Of a stretch of DNA of 64,000 bases, positions 1-11,395 are shown piece by piece (the stretch's first letter is position 1; every line of letters starts with the position of its first letter). The notes under the pieces were generated by a model, which worked only from the letters and a program-made list of their open reading frames with translations, made no database searches and was not told the DNA's origin. The DNA comes from Rebecca billardiae RCC1528 (Eukaryota; Haptophyta): the NCBI GenBank assembly GCA_965240325.2, contig OZ251230.1, forward strand, positions 992,001-1,056,000. The letters are read 5' to 3'. A program made the translations under genes and the position numbers.

Positions 1-1186
1 CTCTACTCACAGCCCCCCCCCGGCGCATGCGGAACTCGCGACGTGCACGGGTGGCCCCGCCAGGTACAAGGGCATCCAGACGGACTATCTGCCGACCTCT
101 ACAGTGTATCCCAAGCTTATCCCCGGCACCCGCGAGCACAACTATCGCTGAAGGTCCTGCCTGCTCAAGACTCGACGCCGTGGTCTCGGTTCTTTGGAGT
201 GAATCCTCGCCGAGCCGCTGGGGTCACACATGGCACCTCCGGTCTCGCAGGCGGCAACTCGCCGCGCCCCGGTGCACAGCCTGATACATCCGACATCTAT
301 GGCGGCGGCCATCCGGTGGTGTCGCGTTGTCACCGTCATCAGCGGCCAGGCTGGCTTCTAGTTCTGACGGCGTGTCGGGTCTACGGCGGTGCCAGGCTCG
401 GATTGAGTGCAGTGCTGCGGTCTGCTGGCGGCCAGACGCCCAGATGGCAGACTCGGACGCCGGGGTCACATGCCGATACTACGGGCAATGCTGACTCAGG
501 GAGCGGCAGCGTACTCATATGTGGAGAATGATTAAAACCGCGCTGCCACGGCGACCGCCACGGGCCGCGTCGTCCAGGATGCCGGGATGCGGCTCCGCGT
601 CAGACTGAGACGTCAGGCGGTCGGCACTTGGAAACCGCGTGTATTCCGTGTGGCCGGTCCCGGGGGACCGTACATAATCAAGCTAGTTTAATTATTTAAT
701 GGCCGTCGTACTGATCAGTGATTCATCAGAATGAGAGTCTGTAACTGTATGCGATCAGTAGTAGTCATCAACGGTGTCATTATATATATATTATATTCTT
801 TACGCGGCTGGGCGGCCGCCCCGCGCGCCCGCGCGCCGAAATCGAATGAATTAATTGACGAATGGCGAAAGTTGCGGGACCGCACCGTGCCCGCGGGACC
901 ACCGCCCGTCCGCCGTCTTTTTGCGCCTAACGAGACTAACGACTGCTGACTAGTTACCGACTCTTACTAAGTCAGTTAGATCGGCAGAGACGTCTGAATT
1001 AAATGCCGTGCTGTAAGTTATGTGTTACACATTTACTCAGACTCAGTCAGCAGAATTGAGTGTACCGCGCATTCTCGACAGAGAGTCTCAGCCGGAGTTA
1101 CTCTCAGTTAGACTTAGACTCATTAGAGTATACACTATACGGTCACTCACTTACCGAGTGAGAGAGTAGCTGCCTCTAATCATAAT

Positions 1187-1260
1187 TGATATACTATCTA
1201 TATCTATATCTATATAGATATATATCTATATCTATATCTATATCTATATATCTATATCTA

Positions 1261-1294
<34 letters not shown>
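1187..1294. repeat. TATC/TA microsatellite
   Basis: An AT-only tract of interrupted TATC and TA units ends in a pure TA run. It is the only structured feature in the first 1.6 kb, where I see no supportable gene. Confidence 0.9.
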
Positions 1295-1295
<1 letters not shown>

Positions 1296-1645
1296 CCGTT
1301 TACCTGCCAGTAGACAGTAGTGTTGATCATGAATCATGATGTGCTTCTGATCGGGCAAGAGCCAATTGGCAATTCGTGACTCGTGCCGTCACTGCCCGGT
1401 CCGGTCCTCCTGTCGCAATCTGTCTATCTGAGCCGGCGGTGAGCGGCTCCACGACACCACGCCGGAGCCACGCGCACGGCAAGGCACACGTGCCAGGTGG
1501 AGTGTGATGAGGAGTGTGAAGCGGAGCAGCGTGCTGCCGCGCGGAGACAGTGCGTCGTTACAGCAAGGAGGATAGATGGCAGTCGGCGTTGCCACCGCCG
1601 GCGCGCAGTGGCACACCAGCATCGCCGTGCGCCGCTGCTTCGCAG

Positions 1646-3147
1646 TCAGTCCAGAAGGGCATCCGCCATATCGTCGTCGTCGCTCTCGTCCCGCGAAGAT
1701 CCGCTCCGCTGGCGGCCTTGCTCCTGCGCCAGCAGCCGCCGAGCCTCTAGTTTGCACTGCACCAAGAACTCCTCTCGGGAGAAATCGTCGGACTGCGAGG
1801 GGGCGCGCGCACGGCGGAGGGACGGGTGGCGCGTCAGCGAGCGCGACACGCGCACTTGCGCGCGCTCCGATGCAGGTGCCTGCGACGCGCCAGGCATGGC
1901 GCCCGGCACCACGCGCGGCAGGCGGGTGGACGCGCGCGGCCGTCTACACACCACGAGCTCGCCGTTCTTATTCAAGCAGAGCAGCTTGAACGCGCGCACA
2001 ATGTAGGCCTGCCAAGCGCAGCCGCGAGGCGTGCGGTGGCCGGCGGCGGGGCGCGCGGGGCCGCGTGAGCACGCAGGCGGGCGGGCGTGTGACGGTCGGT
2101 CGCGGCGCATGCGCGCGCGCGCACCGGCGTCTCGTCGCCCTCGTGCTCGATCACATCCGTGATCAGCGTCCGCTTCTGCCGCGCGGAGATCTGCTTTTCG
2201 CGTGCCAGCTCGCAGATGAGCCGGAGGGCCGATCGGCAGAGCTCGTCGATCGCCGCGTCCTCGTCGCTGAGCAGCAGCCCGTCGTCCGAGGAGGAGGTGG
2301 CGAGGATATGCGCGGCCGCGCCGCCGCCGCCGTCGATCACCCGGCCGATCAGCCCGGAGAGGTCGTCCATCCCGCTCGACGCGCCCATGCCCGACGCGTC
2401 GATGATCCGGATGCCACCAGCCAGCCCCTCCTCTGCACCCGGCAGTGCGCCGCCGAGCGCGCCGCCGAGCGCGCCGCCGCCGAGCCCGCTCGAGCTCTTC
2501 AGGAAGCCGGCGTGGTGGTGCACGAGGTACCAGCGGCCTTTGGTGCTGCGGAAGATGTTCGTCGCCATCAGCGCGCGGTGCGAGCCCGTCGGCGCGTGCC
2601 GCATGTGCTGCGTGCACAGCACCCACGCCGTCGTGCCCCGCACGGTGACGCGCACGTCGTCCGCGTTGACCGTCAGAGCGCGCACCGCGCGGAACTGCGC
2701 GGTGAAGGCGGTCATCACGCGCTCGTAGCCGCGGAGGGGCTTGTGTCCCGCGTGCACGCAGCACACGTGGTCGTCGTTGTGCCACACGGCCGCCATCCGC
2801 TCCGCATCGCCGTTGGAGAACGCCTCGTAAAAGTCGCGGTTGCAGTTCAGCACGCCGTTCACGTCGCCGCGCTCGAGCATGAACTCCTGCAGCCGCTGGC
2901 GCGCCTGAGCCGCCTCCTCAAACTGCTCCTGGTCGACCGCGTTCTGCAGCGCCTCCTCGAGCTCGTTGAGGAACGAGTCAGGGTCGGGCTGGCTGCCACC
3001 GCCGCCGCCCGCGCCGCCTGCCGTCATGACCAGCGGCGCGCTCGGCACCTGCCGCACGCGGGCGGCGCCGACGCGCGGCGTCGGGTGCCATCCCTGTGCC
3101 GTGCCGGCCAGTACAAGCACCGCCGTTGCCACGAGCTGCGTCCACAT
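1646..3147 (-). CDS. Plastid-targeted NTF2/SnoaL-like protein with UVR-like helix (one intron)
   Basis: This reads as two exons, 3147-2125 and 2008-1646, giving 461 residues. The intron at 2009-2124 has donor GTGCGC and acceptor GGCAG, and keeps phase 0. The N-terminus is a signal peptide (MWTQLVATAVLVLAGTAQG) followed by a basic Ala/Arg stretch, as in a two-part plastid leader. Residues ~56-88 resemble a UVR motif (AVDQEQFEEAAQARQRL). Residues ~90-220 form an NTF2-like/SnoaL_3 domain, with the hallmark RWYLVHHHAG strand at its end. Acidic Ser/Asp repeats close the protein. Such proteins occur in plastids of plants and algae, but the ligand or partner is not known to me. Exon 2 (AYIVRAFKLLCLNKNGELVV) supports the splice. 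The intron is inferred from reading-frame continuity, not from transcripts. The start ATG at 3147 faces the methyltransferase gene 258 bp away. Confidence 0.72.
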
Positions 3148-3405
3148 TGACGGTGAGGGTGGCTCGAGCGCGATGCAGCGGCCCCCGCCCGTCGATCAAG
3201 ACCCCCCTCGTGGCCAGCTGATGAGCCCGCCGCTCGCCAGCGGCCCTTTATTTGGTCCGTGTGAATTGTGAACAGTCCGGCTGCCCTGCCAGCGTCATTG
3301 CGCACGATGGCGCCTGCCGGCACCGCTCATTGAGGGCGCACAACGTCTTGCCGTCGGCAAGTGGCCGCATCGACGCTTCACCCATCCGCGCGCGTGGCGC
3401 CCTGC

Positions 3406-4062
3406 ATGCTCGCCAACGCGCCCCTGCCCGATGTGGCCTACCCGACGCCGGCTGACGAGGCGCGCGTCTACGAGCCCGCTGAGGACAGCTACCTGCTGAT
3501 GGACGTGCTGCTCGCGGAGGCGCCGCGGCTGCGAGAAGCCGCGCCGGCGGTGTGCCTGGAGGTAGGCAGTGGCAGCGGCTGCGTGACCGCCTCGCTCTTC
3601 CGCAGCCTCGCCCTGCCCGTCCCTGCGCTGCACTTGTGCACGGACGTGAACCCGCGCGCGGCCGCAACAACACGCGCGACCGCACTTCGCAACGGCGTGC
3701 GCCACGCGGATGTCGTGCGGACGGACCTCACCGGCGCCCTGCACGCTCGACTCCGCGAGCGCGTGGACGTGCTCATCTTCAATCCGCCGTACGTGCCGAC
3801 GCCTGCCGACGAGGTCGGCACCGAGCGCATCGAGGCCGCATGGGCGGGCGGAGCGCTCGGGCGTGAAGTGATCGACCGCTTCCTGCCGCTCGCGCCCCAG
3901 CTGCTCGCGCCGCGCGGCTCGCTGTACCTCTTGCTCGAGGCTGCGAACCGTCCCGCCGAGGTCGAGGTCGCGCTGCGCGCTCTCGGGCTGGGCGTCGAGG
4001 AGGCGGGCGCGAGGCGGGCGCGCAACGAGCGGCTTTGCGTGTTGCGCGCGTGGCGGCTATGA
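3406..4062 (+). CDS. N6AMT1: HemK2/N6AMT1-type eRF1 glutamine methyltransferase
   Basis: This is a class I SAM-dependent methyltransferase of 218 residues. The family N-terminal signature YEPAED starts at residue 22. The SAM-binding loop EVGSGSGCV is near residue 52, and the catalytic NPPY motif is at 126-129. NPPY is typical of enzymes that methylate the amide nitrogen of glutamine. The family (yeast Mtq2, human N6AMT1) modifies the GGQ motif of translation release factor eRF1 together with Trm112 in the cytosol. The frame is open upstream only through a GTG, so the first ATG at 3406 is preferred; it places YEPAED where it lies in family members. Length fits the family (about 210-220). The gene is divergent from the NTF2-like gene and shares a 258-bp intergenic region with it. 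Confidence 0.93.
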   Translation: MLANAPLPDVAYPTPADEARVYEPAEDSYLLMDVLLAEAPRLREAAPAVCLEVGSGSGCVTASLFRSLALPVPALHLCTDVNPRAAATTRATALRNGVRHADVVRTDLTGALHARLRERVDVLIFNPPYVPTPADEVGTERIEAAWAGGALGREVIDRFLPLAPQLLAPRGSLYLLLEAANRPAEVEVALRALGLGVEEAGARRARNERLCVLRAWRL

Positions 4063-4501
4063 TGACCATCTGCACAGTGAGCACACTCAATTCCGAATCC
4101 ATGTCACGCTGTCAGTGTCACAGGCAGCTTCCGCGCCCGGCTCGTGCTGGATGGGTCAGGCCACCCAGGCGCCGAGCGTGGCGCCGTTGCACGTGTCCAA
4201 CAGGTACTCGGACGTGCCAGGCAAGTGCTGCCGCCTGACGCACGCGTCAGCGTGCATCTTCACAATGCATCACCACGCACAAGCTAGCGTGAAGCTACCC
4301 TGCGCGTACCCGTAGCCTAGTTGTTCAATCAGAGTGCCGAAAAAAAAGGCGGAAAAAGAAAACCACGAATAATGAATAATCAATCAGCTTGCTGAGTGTG
4401 TCCCCCGGACTCTGTCCATGAATGGCTTCCCGGACAATCGATCCCGAGCGCGTGGACACACACGAGGGAGGCTGCAGCGTGCTCCCGCGTAGCCCGGCGC
4501 C
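4063..4501. other. Intergenic gap before the eL13 gene
   Basis: This 439-bp gap separates two genes on the same strand. It holds the 3' flank of the methyltransferase gene and the presumed promoter of eL13. I see an A-rich run near 4338-4360 but no clear motif. Confidence 0.6.
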
Positions 4502-5113
4502 ATGCCCGCTCACAACAATGTGCTCCCCAACCAGCACTTCCACAAGCGGTGGATGGACCGGGTGAAGACCTGGTTCAACCAGCCGGCGCGCAAGCACCGC
4601 CGTCGCGAGGCGCGCAAGGCCAAGGCGGCCAAGATGGCGCCGCGGCCCGTCGGCCTCCTGCGCCCGGTCGTGCGCCCGCCGACGCAGCGCTACAACATGA
4701 AGCAGCGCCTCGGCCGCGGCTTCACGCTGACGGAGCTGAAGGAGGCGGGGATCAACAAGCGCGTCGCGCGCTCGGTCGGTATCGCCGTCGACCACCGCCG
4801 CAAGAACCACTCCGTCGAGTCGCTGCAGACGAACGTGCAGCGGCTGAAGGAGTACCGCAGCAAGCTCGTCATCTTCCCGGGCAAGGGCGACCTCACGGGC
4901 CTCAAGGTGGCGGATGCGGCGGAGATCGGGCAGGTCGAGCAGCTGCAGGGCGACGTGCTCCCGATCGCCAAGACGGTGCCGGAGCTGCAGTTCCGTGCGG
5001 TCGAGACCGGCAAGGATTCGGTCTTCCACCAGCTGCGTGTCATCCGCTCAGACATGCGCCTCGAGGGGCTGCGCGCCAAGCGCCGCCGCGAGAAGGAGGA
5101 GGCGACGAAGTAA
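4502..5113 (+). CDS. RPL13: 60S ribosomal protein L13 (eL13)
   Basis: This intronless gene encodes 203 residues, the usual length for eL13. The N-terminus (MPAHNNVLPNQHFHKRW) and the following basic segment rich in Arg and Lys (QPARKHRRREARKAKAAK) are diagnostic. So is the central GRGFTLTELKEAGI region with the downstream GIAVDHRRKN. The protein is a structural component of the large cytosolic ribosomal subunit, where the basic N-terminus threads into rRNA. The start at 4502 is the first ATG and matches the family N-terminus exactly in position. A lack of introns and strong codon bias toward G/C are expected for a highly expressed gene here. No sign of truncation. Confidence 0.97.
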   Translation: MPAHNNVLPNQHFHKRWMDRVKTWFNQPARKHRRREARKAKAAKMAPRPVGLLRPVVRPPTQRYNMKQRLGRGFTLTELKEAGINKRVARSVGIAVDHRRKNHSVESLQTNVQRLKEYRSKLVIFPGKGDLTGLKVADAAEIGQVEQLQGDVLPIAKTVPELQFRAVETGKDSVFHQLRVIRSDMRLEGLRAKRRREKEEATK

Positions 5114-5664
5114 GGCGGGCGGCGTTCGCGCAACACGCCGTGTCGCGCGCGCCCCCGGCCCGCTGCACGCACGACGCGCAGGCGCGCTCCAGGCTGCAGC
5201 ACACGCACCTGTCACTCCGTGCCTGCGCGGCGGTCTGGATCCTGGCCAGCAGAGCCACAAGCGGGCTTGGCAGGCTTGTCTCTGGCTGATTCCGGCGTCG
5301 CGGCAGCTGACAGCGCTCCAGACTCGCCCTCGTTGGTTGGACGCGGAGCGCAGTGGCCGTCAATCAGTCGGCGGCATTACCTGCACGCTCGTGGTGCACT
5401 GTCGACGGTGTGTCACGATCCGGGCCGCCCGGCCGGGGCGGCACGGTCCGACGGGCGCTGCAAGGCCAGGCGTGAGGTGGCAGGTGGCGGCGGGCCGGCT
5501 GGCAGTCTGAGTGACCATCGTCGGAGAGTGATGACGGTGACCCCTAAGACAGTGTCAGCGAGTATATAGGACGACGACTGTGATGCCTCGGACTGATTCG
5601 ATCCGTGCCATCGGAGAGTGACACACACGGACACGGTCACACGTGTACACCGACACACACACTC

Positions 5665-6786
<1,122 letters not shown>

Positions 6787-7023
6787 TCACAGCACGGGCA
6801 TGGGCGTCTCGTCCACGGCTGGGGCCGCTGCTAGCCGCGCAGCGGCTTGCCTCTCGCGCAGCTGCTCGGGGACATGCAGCGCGCGGCCAGTGTTCCATTT
6901 ACCCGTGGCCGCCATGTGCACGGCGAGCTCGTCGATGTTTGTTGTTGCCTGCTCGTTGTCTTGCTGCGATGATGTGTTTTCGGCGACGTGCGTGCGGCGG
7001 TCGATCATCTTCATCGCGATCAT
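6787..7023 (-). CDS. Possible small hypothetical protein, divergent from the glucosidase II beta gene
   Basis: A 78-residue frame starting at an ATG at 7023 (MIAMKMIDRRTHVAENTSSQ) ends just before 6787. It is mostly hydrophilic, with a predicted helical Arg/Ala/Gln-rich stretch (LRERQAAARLAAAP) near the C-terminus. Its amino-acid balance is less arginine/alanine-biased than the shadow frames around it, which is why it is listed. The open frame continues upstream to about 7104 without another ATG, so it could be a last exon. I recognise no family. The opposite strand is also open across this stretch, so the call is weak. Confidence 0.25.
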   Translation of the reverse strand: MIAMKMIDRRTHVAENTSSQQDNEQATTNIDELAVHMAATGKWNTGRALHVPEQLRERQAAARLAAAPAVDETPMPVL

Positions 7024-7244
7024 CGTTGCAAGCTTGCCGCCCGCGGACGACGCGTGCGCTGTTCGAAGACCCGGCCGTAAATTCCTCGCCCCTTTAGACG
7101 CCACCGGACCGGTTTCGTCGAATCGCTTCGGCGCGGCGGCCCCCCTTCAAGATTTCGATTTCCCTCATCTGCGGTTGCTTTGGAGCTTGTCGGTTGGGCG
7201 ACTGAGAACGCACGCGGCACGACGCTCATGTCCCCGTCTTCGGC

Positions 7245-8456
7245 ATGAGGAGACCGACCGCGACGCCGTTGCCGCAATATGCCAACGAGCGCCGGCCGCT
7301 GCCGCGGGTGGGATCGCGCCATCCGTTACGCAAGTACGGCATATGGCTCGGGCTCGCAGCCGTGGTACTACTAGTGCTGGCGTACCTGCCCTTGTCCCGG
7401 CGACTGCCGGCGACGCGGACGCGGCGACACGTGCTTGCCAGGATGCAGAGCGCCCACAAGCGCGCACAGGATCATTGGGGAGAAGCAGTGAAAGCCTCGC
7501 TCAGCGCTGAGTCTGCGTCCACTCTATCGCCATCGCGTCCGTCGTCTCTTTCCGACGCGCGCTCCCCCGTCGTCCCTTGGGATGGCAAGTCGATGCCTGT
7601 CGGTGTGCCGGCTGCAAGGCGAGCGGTCTTTGCCAGTGCGATGGACAAGGGCGTCTTCGAGTGCCACGGTGTTCGCCGTGCAGGTATGGCGCGAGGAAAC
7701 ACGACCCAGCTGCCACTTGCTCGCGTCAATGACGACTACTGCGACTGCGACGATGGGAGTGACGAGCCAGGCACGCCTGCATGCGCAGGCCGAGGCGGCC
7801 AGTTCGCCTGCGCGCCGGTGGAGGGCCTGCCCGAGACGGTGCTCGCCGCCTCGCGCGTGTCTGATGGCGTGTGCGATTGCTGCGATGGCTCGGATGAGCC
7901 TGTTGGACACTGTGCCAACACGTGCTCCAGCGCGCGCGAGCACCTTGCCGAGCGTCGCGCCAAGCAGCAGCGCGGCAGGGCGCGGCGTGATGACATGGTG
8001 AGAGATGCAAAGGCCCTCAGGGCTGGCGCGTCTGCGCACGCGTATGCGTCGCTTGACGCGGGCGAGGACGACGCGTTCCTGCCGCTCGCCACGCGTTGCT
8101 TCTACTCGGAGGCGTTTGGCGAGTTCATCTACACGGTGTGCCCGTTCCACAATGTCACGCAGGTCAGCATCGAAAAGGTGAAGGCTGGCGCGGGCGGGCA
8201 TGCCATCATGGGCGTCGTGCGCGCGCGCGCACGTGCGAACGCACGCAGCGCACAGGCGACGGTTCTGGGCAAACGCTTCGAATGGAGAGCGCGCGGCCTT
8301 GTCATGCTTCTGGCCGATGGCCAGCCATGCGGCGCCCGAGGAAAGAGACGGACCGAGATCTCCTTCGTGTGCGGCGACCACGACGCAGTTGGTGCTGTCT
8401 CGGAGCCCGAGATGTGCTCGCACCACATCAACTTCCTGACACCCGCAGCATGCTAA
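7245..8456 (+). CDS. PRKCSH: Glucosidase II beta subunit (PRKCSH-like), membrane-anchored form
   Basis: The beta subunit of glucosidase II recruits the catalytic alpha subunit to N-glycans in the ER, where glucose is trimmed. This 403-residue protein begins with a short basic cytosolic segment and a hydrophobic stretch at residues 31-50 (YGIWLGLAAVVLLVLAYLPL). That suggests a type II membrane anchor. Two LDL-receptor class A-like cysteine clusters follow, each with a calcium-type signature (DYCDCDDGSDEP near 162, DGVCDCCDGSDEP near 206). A C-terminal mannose-6-phosphate-receptor homology domain spans about 285-403, with CPFHNVTQ and the final MTPAAC-like block (LTPAAC). The acidic coiled-coil middle of animal homologues is much reduced. 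There is no C-terminal HDEL-type signal. The start at 7245 is the first ATG in frame. The identification is firm; the membrane-anchor reading is inference. Confidence 0.9.
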   Translation: MRRPTATPLPQYANERRPLPRVGSRHPLRKYGIWLGLAAVVLLVLAYLPLSRRLPATRTRRHVLARMQSAHKRAQDHWGEAVKASLSAESASTLSPSRPSSLSDARSPVVPWDGKSMPVGVPAARRAVFASAMDKGVFECHGVRRAGMARGNTTQLPLARVNDDYCDCDDGSDEPGTPACAGRGGQFACAPVEGLPETVLAASRVSDGVCDCCDGSDEPVGHCANTCSSAREHLAERRAKQQRGRARRDDMVRDAKALRAGASAHAYASLDAGEDDAFLPLATRCFYSEAFGEFIYTVCPFHNVTQVSIEKVKAGAGGHAIMGVVRARARANARSAQATVLGKRFEWRARGLVMLLADGQPCGARGKRRTEISFVCGDHDAVGAVSEPEMCSHHINFLTPAAC

Positions 8457-9354
8457 CTAGCGACGGGATGACATCGCCGCGCGACTCTGACTATGGGTCT
8501 GAAGCTTCGTAACGAATTTAAGACTCTCAGCGGCTCGTCAAGCTGCGACGCTGCTGTGACTCACACTTCATGATCAGGCGCTATGTCGTCTCTGATCGAT
8601 GAGCGCTAGCTTATTATATTATATTAAATAATAATAATCTTGCTGCTGTCGTCGTCGACCGGCTCGACCGCGAAAAATGAAATCCGTCCTGCGATGCGCA
8701 GACCAATTCTATGATTTAAAGACACAGGCACGAGGGCGCAGCTCTCCTGATTCGTCTGTAGTGGTACTGGTCGAAGCTTGCAGCAGTGGCAGTGGTGTGA
8801 GCACGTTGATGTTGGTCCCCATGGCGGATGTCGTTGTTGTCGTCGTCGACGTCGTCAGGCCCACCAGGAAGTGCATGGGTACGAAATCAAAGGCGAGTGA
8901 GCATGTTGGCGTCGGCCAGGCCGTCGATGGCCCCTACTTCGGGTCAGCAGCTGGTGCGGATGATGTCGTCGCCTACTTGGTCAGTGGCTGGTCATGGTGA
9001 TGGGCGATGGTGTAGCCTGTTGCTGCGCAGAATATTGCTGCTCGTCACTTCGACGATATATATTCTGTGACAATTTTAAAAGTATGCGATCTAGCTAGCT
9101 ACTTGACTGATAATCCTGGAGTCGCCTTTGCCAAGGAATCTGCTCAGCGGCAGCGCAACTAGCCACAGTGCGAGGCGGCGGTGTCGGGCGTGCACAGAAG
9201 AGATCGAGAGATCTCACCGAGCGAGTGAGGACCCGTCGGTACCCGAGTCAACGACGCCGATGCGCCCGATGCCCGCCGCCAACGGCCCCAGGCGGCAGGG
9301 GAGCCGCAGGGTACGGGCGCACATGTGTCCGGGAGGCTTAGCGCGGGCGTGGAC
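8457..9354. other. Intergenic region, no feature seen
   Basis: This stretch separates the glucosidase II beta gene from the convergent CCDC124-like gene. It has AT-rich patches near 8608-8640 and 9050-9085 that may belong to 3' ends. Open frames show no recognisable domain. Confidence 0.5.
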
Positions 9355-9993
9355 CTACTGTCGCAGCGGGTTGTCGGGTGACTTCTGCCAAGCTTTCCAG
9401 ACCATCTCCTTGTACTGAGACAGCTTGAGCCCGGGCTTCTCCGTCTTCACCTTTGGCAGCTCGGTCTCGGAGAATGCCTCGAACGCCGCCTTCAGCTTCA
9501 CCTTGTCGACCTTACTGTCGTTTGAAATTTCGAGCGCTGCCAAGGCGCCCTCGATGGAGCGCGCATCGATGGCCTCGGTGCGGTTGTCGTTCTCCTCGAG
9601 CTTGCCCAGATAGTCGTTCACCACGCCCTTCTTGTCCTTCTCCTCCGCTTTCCGCTTTGCATCCTTCTCCTCGTCGATGTTCGTCTGGATCTCAGCCTGC
9701 GTCAGCTTGGCGCTGAGTGACGCATATTTGCCTGGGCCCTTCTTGGCCTTGTTACCTGTGACTTTCTTCTTCGCCGCCTCCTCCATCTCCTCTTCGAGAT
9801 CCGCATCCGCGGCTGCCTTGCGCTCGGCCTTCTGTGCCTTCTTCTCCTCAGCCGCGGCTGCCTTTGCGTTCTTCTTCTTCGCACCATCCTCCCATTCCGC
9901 CGCCGCGGCGGCCTCCTTGCGGCGTGCCTCCTCAAGCGCCTGCTGCTCCTCCTGCGCAGCCTTCCTGGCCTGCCCTGCCGCCTTCTTGCTCAT
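9355..9993 (-). CDS. CCDC124/Lso2-like ribosome-associated coiled-coil protein
   Basis: The 212-residue protein starts MSKKAAGQARKAAQEEQQAL. It has a long Lys/Glu/Ala-rich helical N-terminal half. This is followed by a conserved C-terminal domain from about residue 125, including ARSIEGALAAL and the terminal KEMVWKAWQKSPDNPLRQ. That C-terminal signature is characteristic of the CCDC124 family, which is related to yeast Lso2. Lso2 and CCDC124 bind idle 80S ribosomes across the mRNA channel and help restart translation after starvation. The length is close to human CCDC124 (about 220). The start ATG at 9993 lies 142 bp from the start of the divergent acidic-protein gene, suggesting a shared promoter region. 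Function in this organism is inferred from the family. Confidence 0.85.
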   Translation of the reverse strand: MSKKAAGQARKAAQEEQQALEEARRKEAAAAAEWEDGAKKKNAKAAAAEEKKAQKAERKAAADADLEEEMEEAAKKKVTGNKAKKGPGKYASLSAKLTQAEIQTNIDEEKDAKRKAEEKDKKGVVNDYLGKLEENDNRTEAIDARSIEGALAALEISNDSKVDKVKLKAAFEAFSETELPKVKTEKPGLKLSQYKEMVWKAWQKSPDNPLRQ

Positions 9994-10135
9994 CGCGCAG
10001 GCTCGACGGCGGCGGCTGTCCCGCTGCGGCTTTTCGCGCGGCCCACCGGCGGACCAGACACGGAGTCCGGGCTTTCTTTCGTCTGCTTTCTCCGGACCAA
10101 GGCCTTAGTTTCATTAGAGCCAAGTTCAAGGAAGC

Positions 10136-10609
10136 ATGGCGGCGGTCGTGCCAGCAATGCTCGCCTTCTTGGCCATGTCGCCAGCGACGCACATGTCGCG
10201 TATGCTGCTCGAGTCGTCCCGCGCACGCACTGTTGGGCGCGCACGCGTTCGCCTCGGCGGGGTTGGCCCAGATAGTGACAGCTGGGACGGCCAGATTGAC
10301 GAGGAGGCGCATCTCGGGCTGGATGACGACGGCGAGCTCGACGAGGAGGAGAAGCAGGCCGCAAATTGGAAATTCGTGCCAGCGGCCGTCGCTCCTGACG
10401 GCTTTGATATGAATGATGACAACATGGACGAGTTGACGGACTGGGCCGTGGACGACGAGTGGGGCGATTCTGATGACTCGGAGAATGAGCCGAGCGTGGC
10501 GCCTGATGGAGTGCCAGCACCGCCATTGCGTGCGTTCATTGCGGACTGGGGAGTGGACGAAGAGGCGCACCTCGGCTTCGACGATGATGATGACTTTGAC
10601 GATGAGTAG
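10136..10609 (+). CDS. Acidic protein with N-terminal leader and duplicated DEEAHLG motif
   Basis: The 157-residue protein begins with a hydrophobic stretch (AAVVPAMLAFLAMSPATHM) and an Arg/Ser-rich segment. This fits a signal or two-part plastid leader. The mature part is extremely acidic. It contains the motif EEAHLG twice, at about residues 56-66 and 142-152, each followed by an Asp-rich run (LDDDGE and FDDDDDFDDE). Between them lie a Trp-containing acidic segment (ELTDWAVDDEWGDSDD) and a short proline patch. I recognise no family. The acidic repeats could bind divalent cations or a basic partner. The frame starts at the first ATG, 142 bp from the CCDC124-like start on the other strand. 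The opposite strand is also open as a Ser-rich frame, but that is the expected mirror of GAC/GAG codons. Confidence 0.6.
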   Translation: MAAVVPAMLAFLAMSPATHMSRMLLESSRARTVGRARVRLGGVGPDSDSWDGQIDEEAHLGLDDDGELDEEEKQAANWKFVPAAVAPDGFDMNDDNMDELTDWAVDDEWGDSDDSENEPSVAPDGVPAPPLRAFIADWGVDEEAHLGFDDDDDFDDE

Positions 10610-11320
10610 TGATGGCGCGCCACGACGACTAGGATCCAATGATGAACGTCGATCGCTCATATCACGAGGTTCAGGAGGCCGGATGTTAGACGCAGCCGTG
10701 CGGCGCGCGGCCGGGCACCCGGGCACGCCCCGACTCCCGAATCGTCGCCCAATCACAATGCCCCTCGCCGGGCTCCGACGACCGAGGGCCGACGCTGGGG
10801 GCACAGACGCCAGACTGAGAGTAGTGAGACTGGCGGATGGTCTGGGCTCTGACCCGGCGATGTAAGCTTATTCGTCGTCTTCGTGTGCCGCCTCGGCCTC
10901 GGGCGCCTTATGTATGCCGACGGCCGCGTGGCGGCGTGGCGCGTGCACGCGCTCTTCACCGACGGCGACGCTCTGCTGTCTGCTGACTGCTGCAGCACTA
11001 GTCTGCTCAGCTGGCTGCCTGGCTGGCTCCGCTGGCTCGGCCGCGTAGTTAGACCGTAGTGATGGCTGGCCGGCGGCATCATCAGTGACAGTGGGCCCTC
11101 GCTAATACTGCTGCGGCGTGCAGGGAACCAGCTGATGAACTAGTATCATAGCTAGTGAAGTCCGCAGACTCTGCAATTACCTGCTACTCTGCCACAAACA
11201 ATAACAGGCCAACAGCCTTCATAAAATATACTGTCAATTATTAAAAATTAGAATAAACATAATATGAACTGAATTTAAAATAGCAGGACGAAATATCTAG
11301 CAGGCCCGGATGAATACTCA

Positions 11321-11325
<5 letters not shown>
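10610..11325. other. Intergenic region, no gene seen
   Basis: Moderately GC-rich sequence grades into AT-rich sequence after 11210. No frame here has a recognisable domain. Confidence 0.5.

Positions 11326-11390
<65 letters not shown>
11326..11390. repeat. (CA)n microsatellite
   Basis: About 30 CA units with one CG interruption end in a short TA run. It sits in an AT-rich patch without genes. Confidence 0.95.
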
Positions 11391-11395
<5 letters not shown>

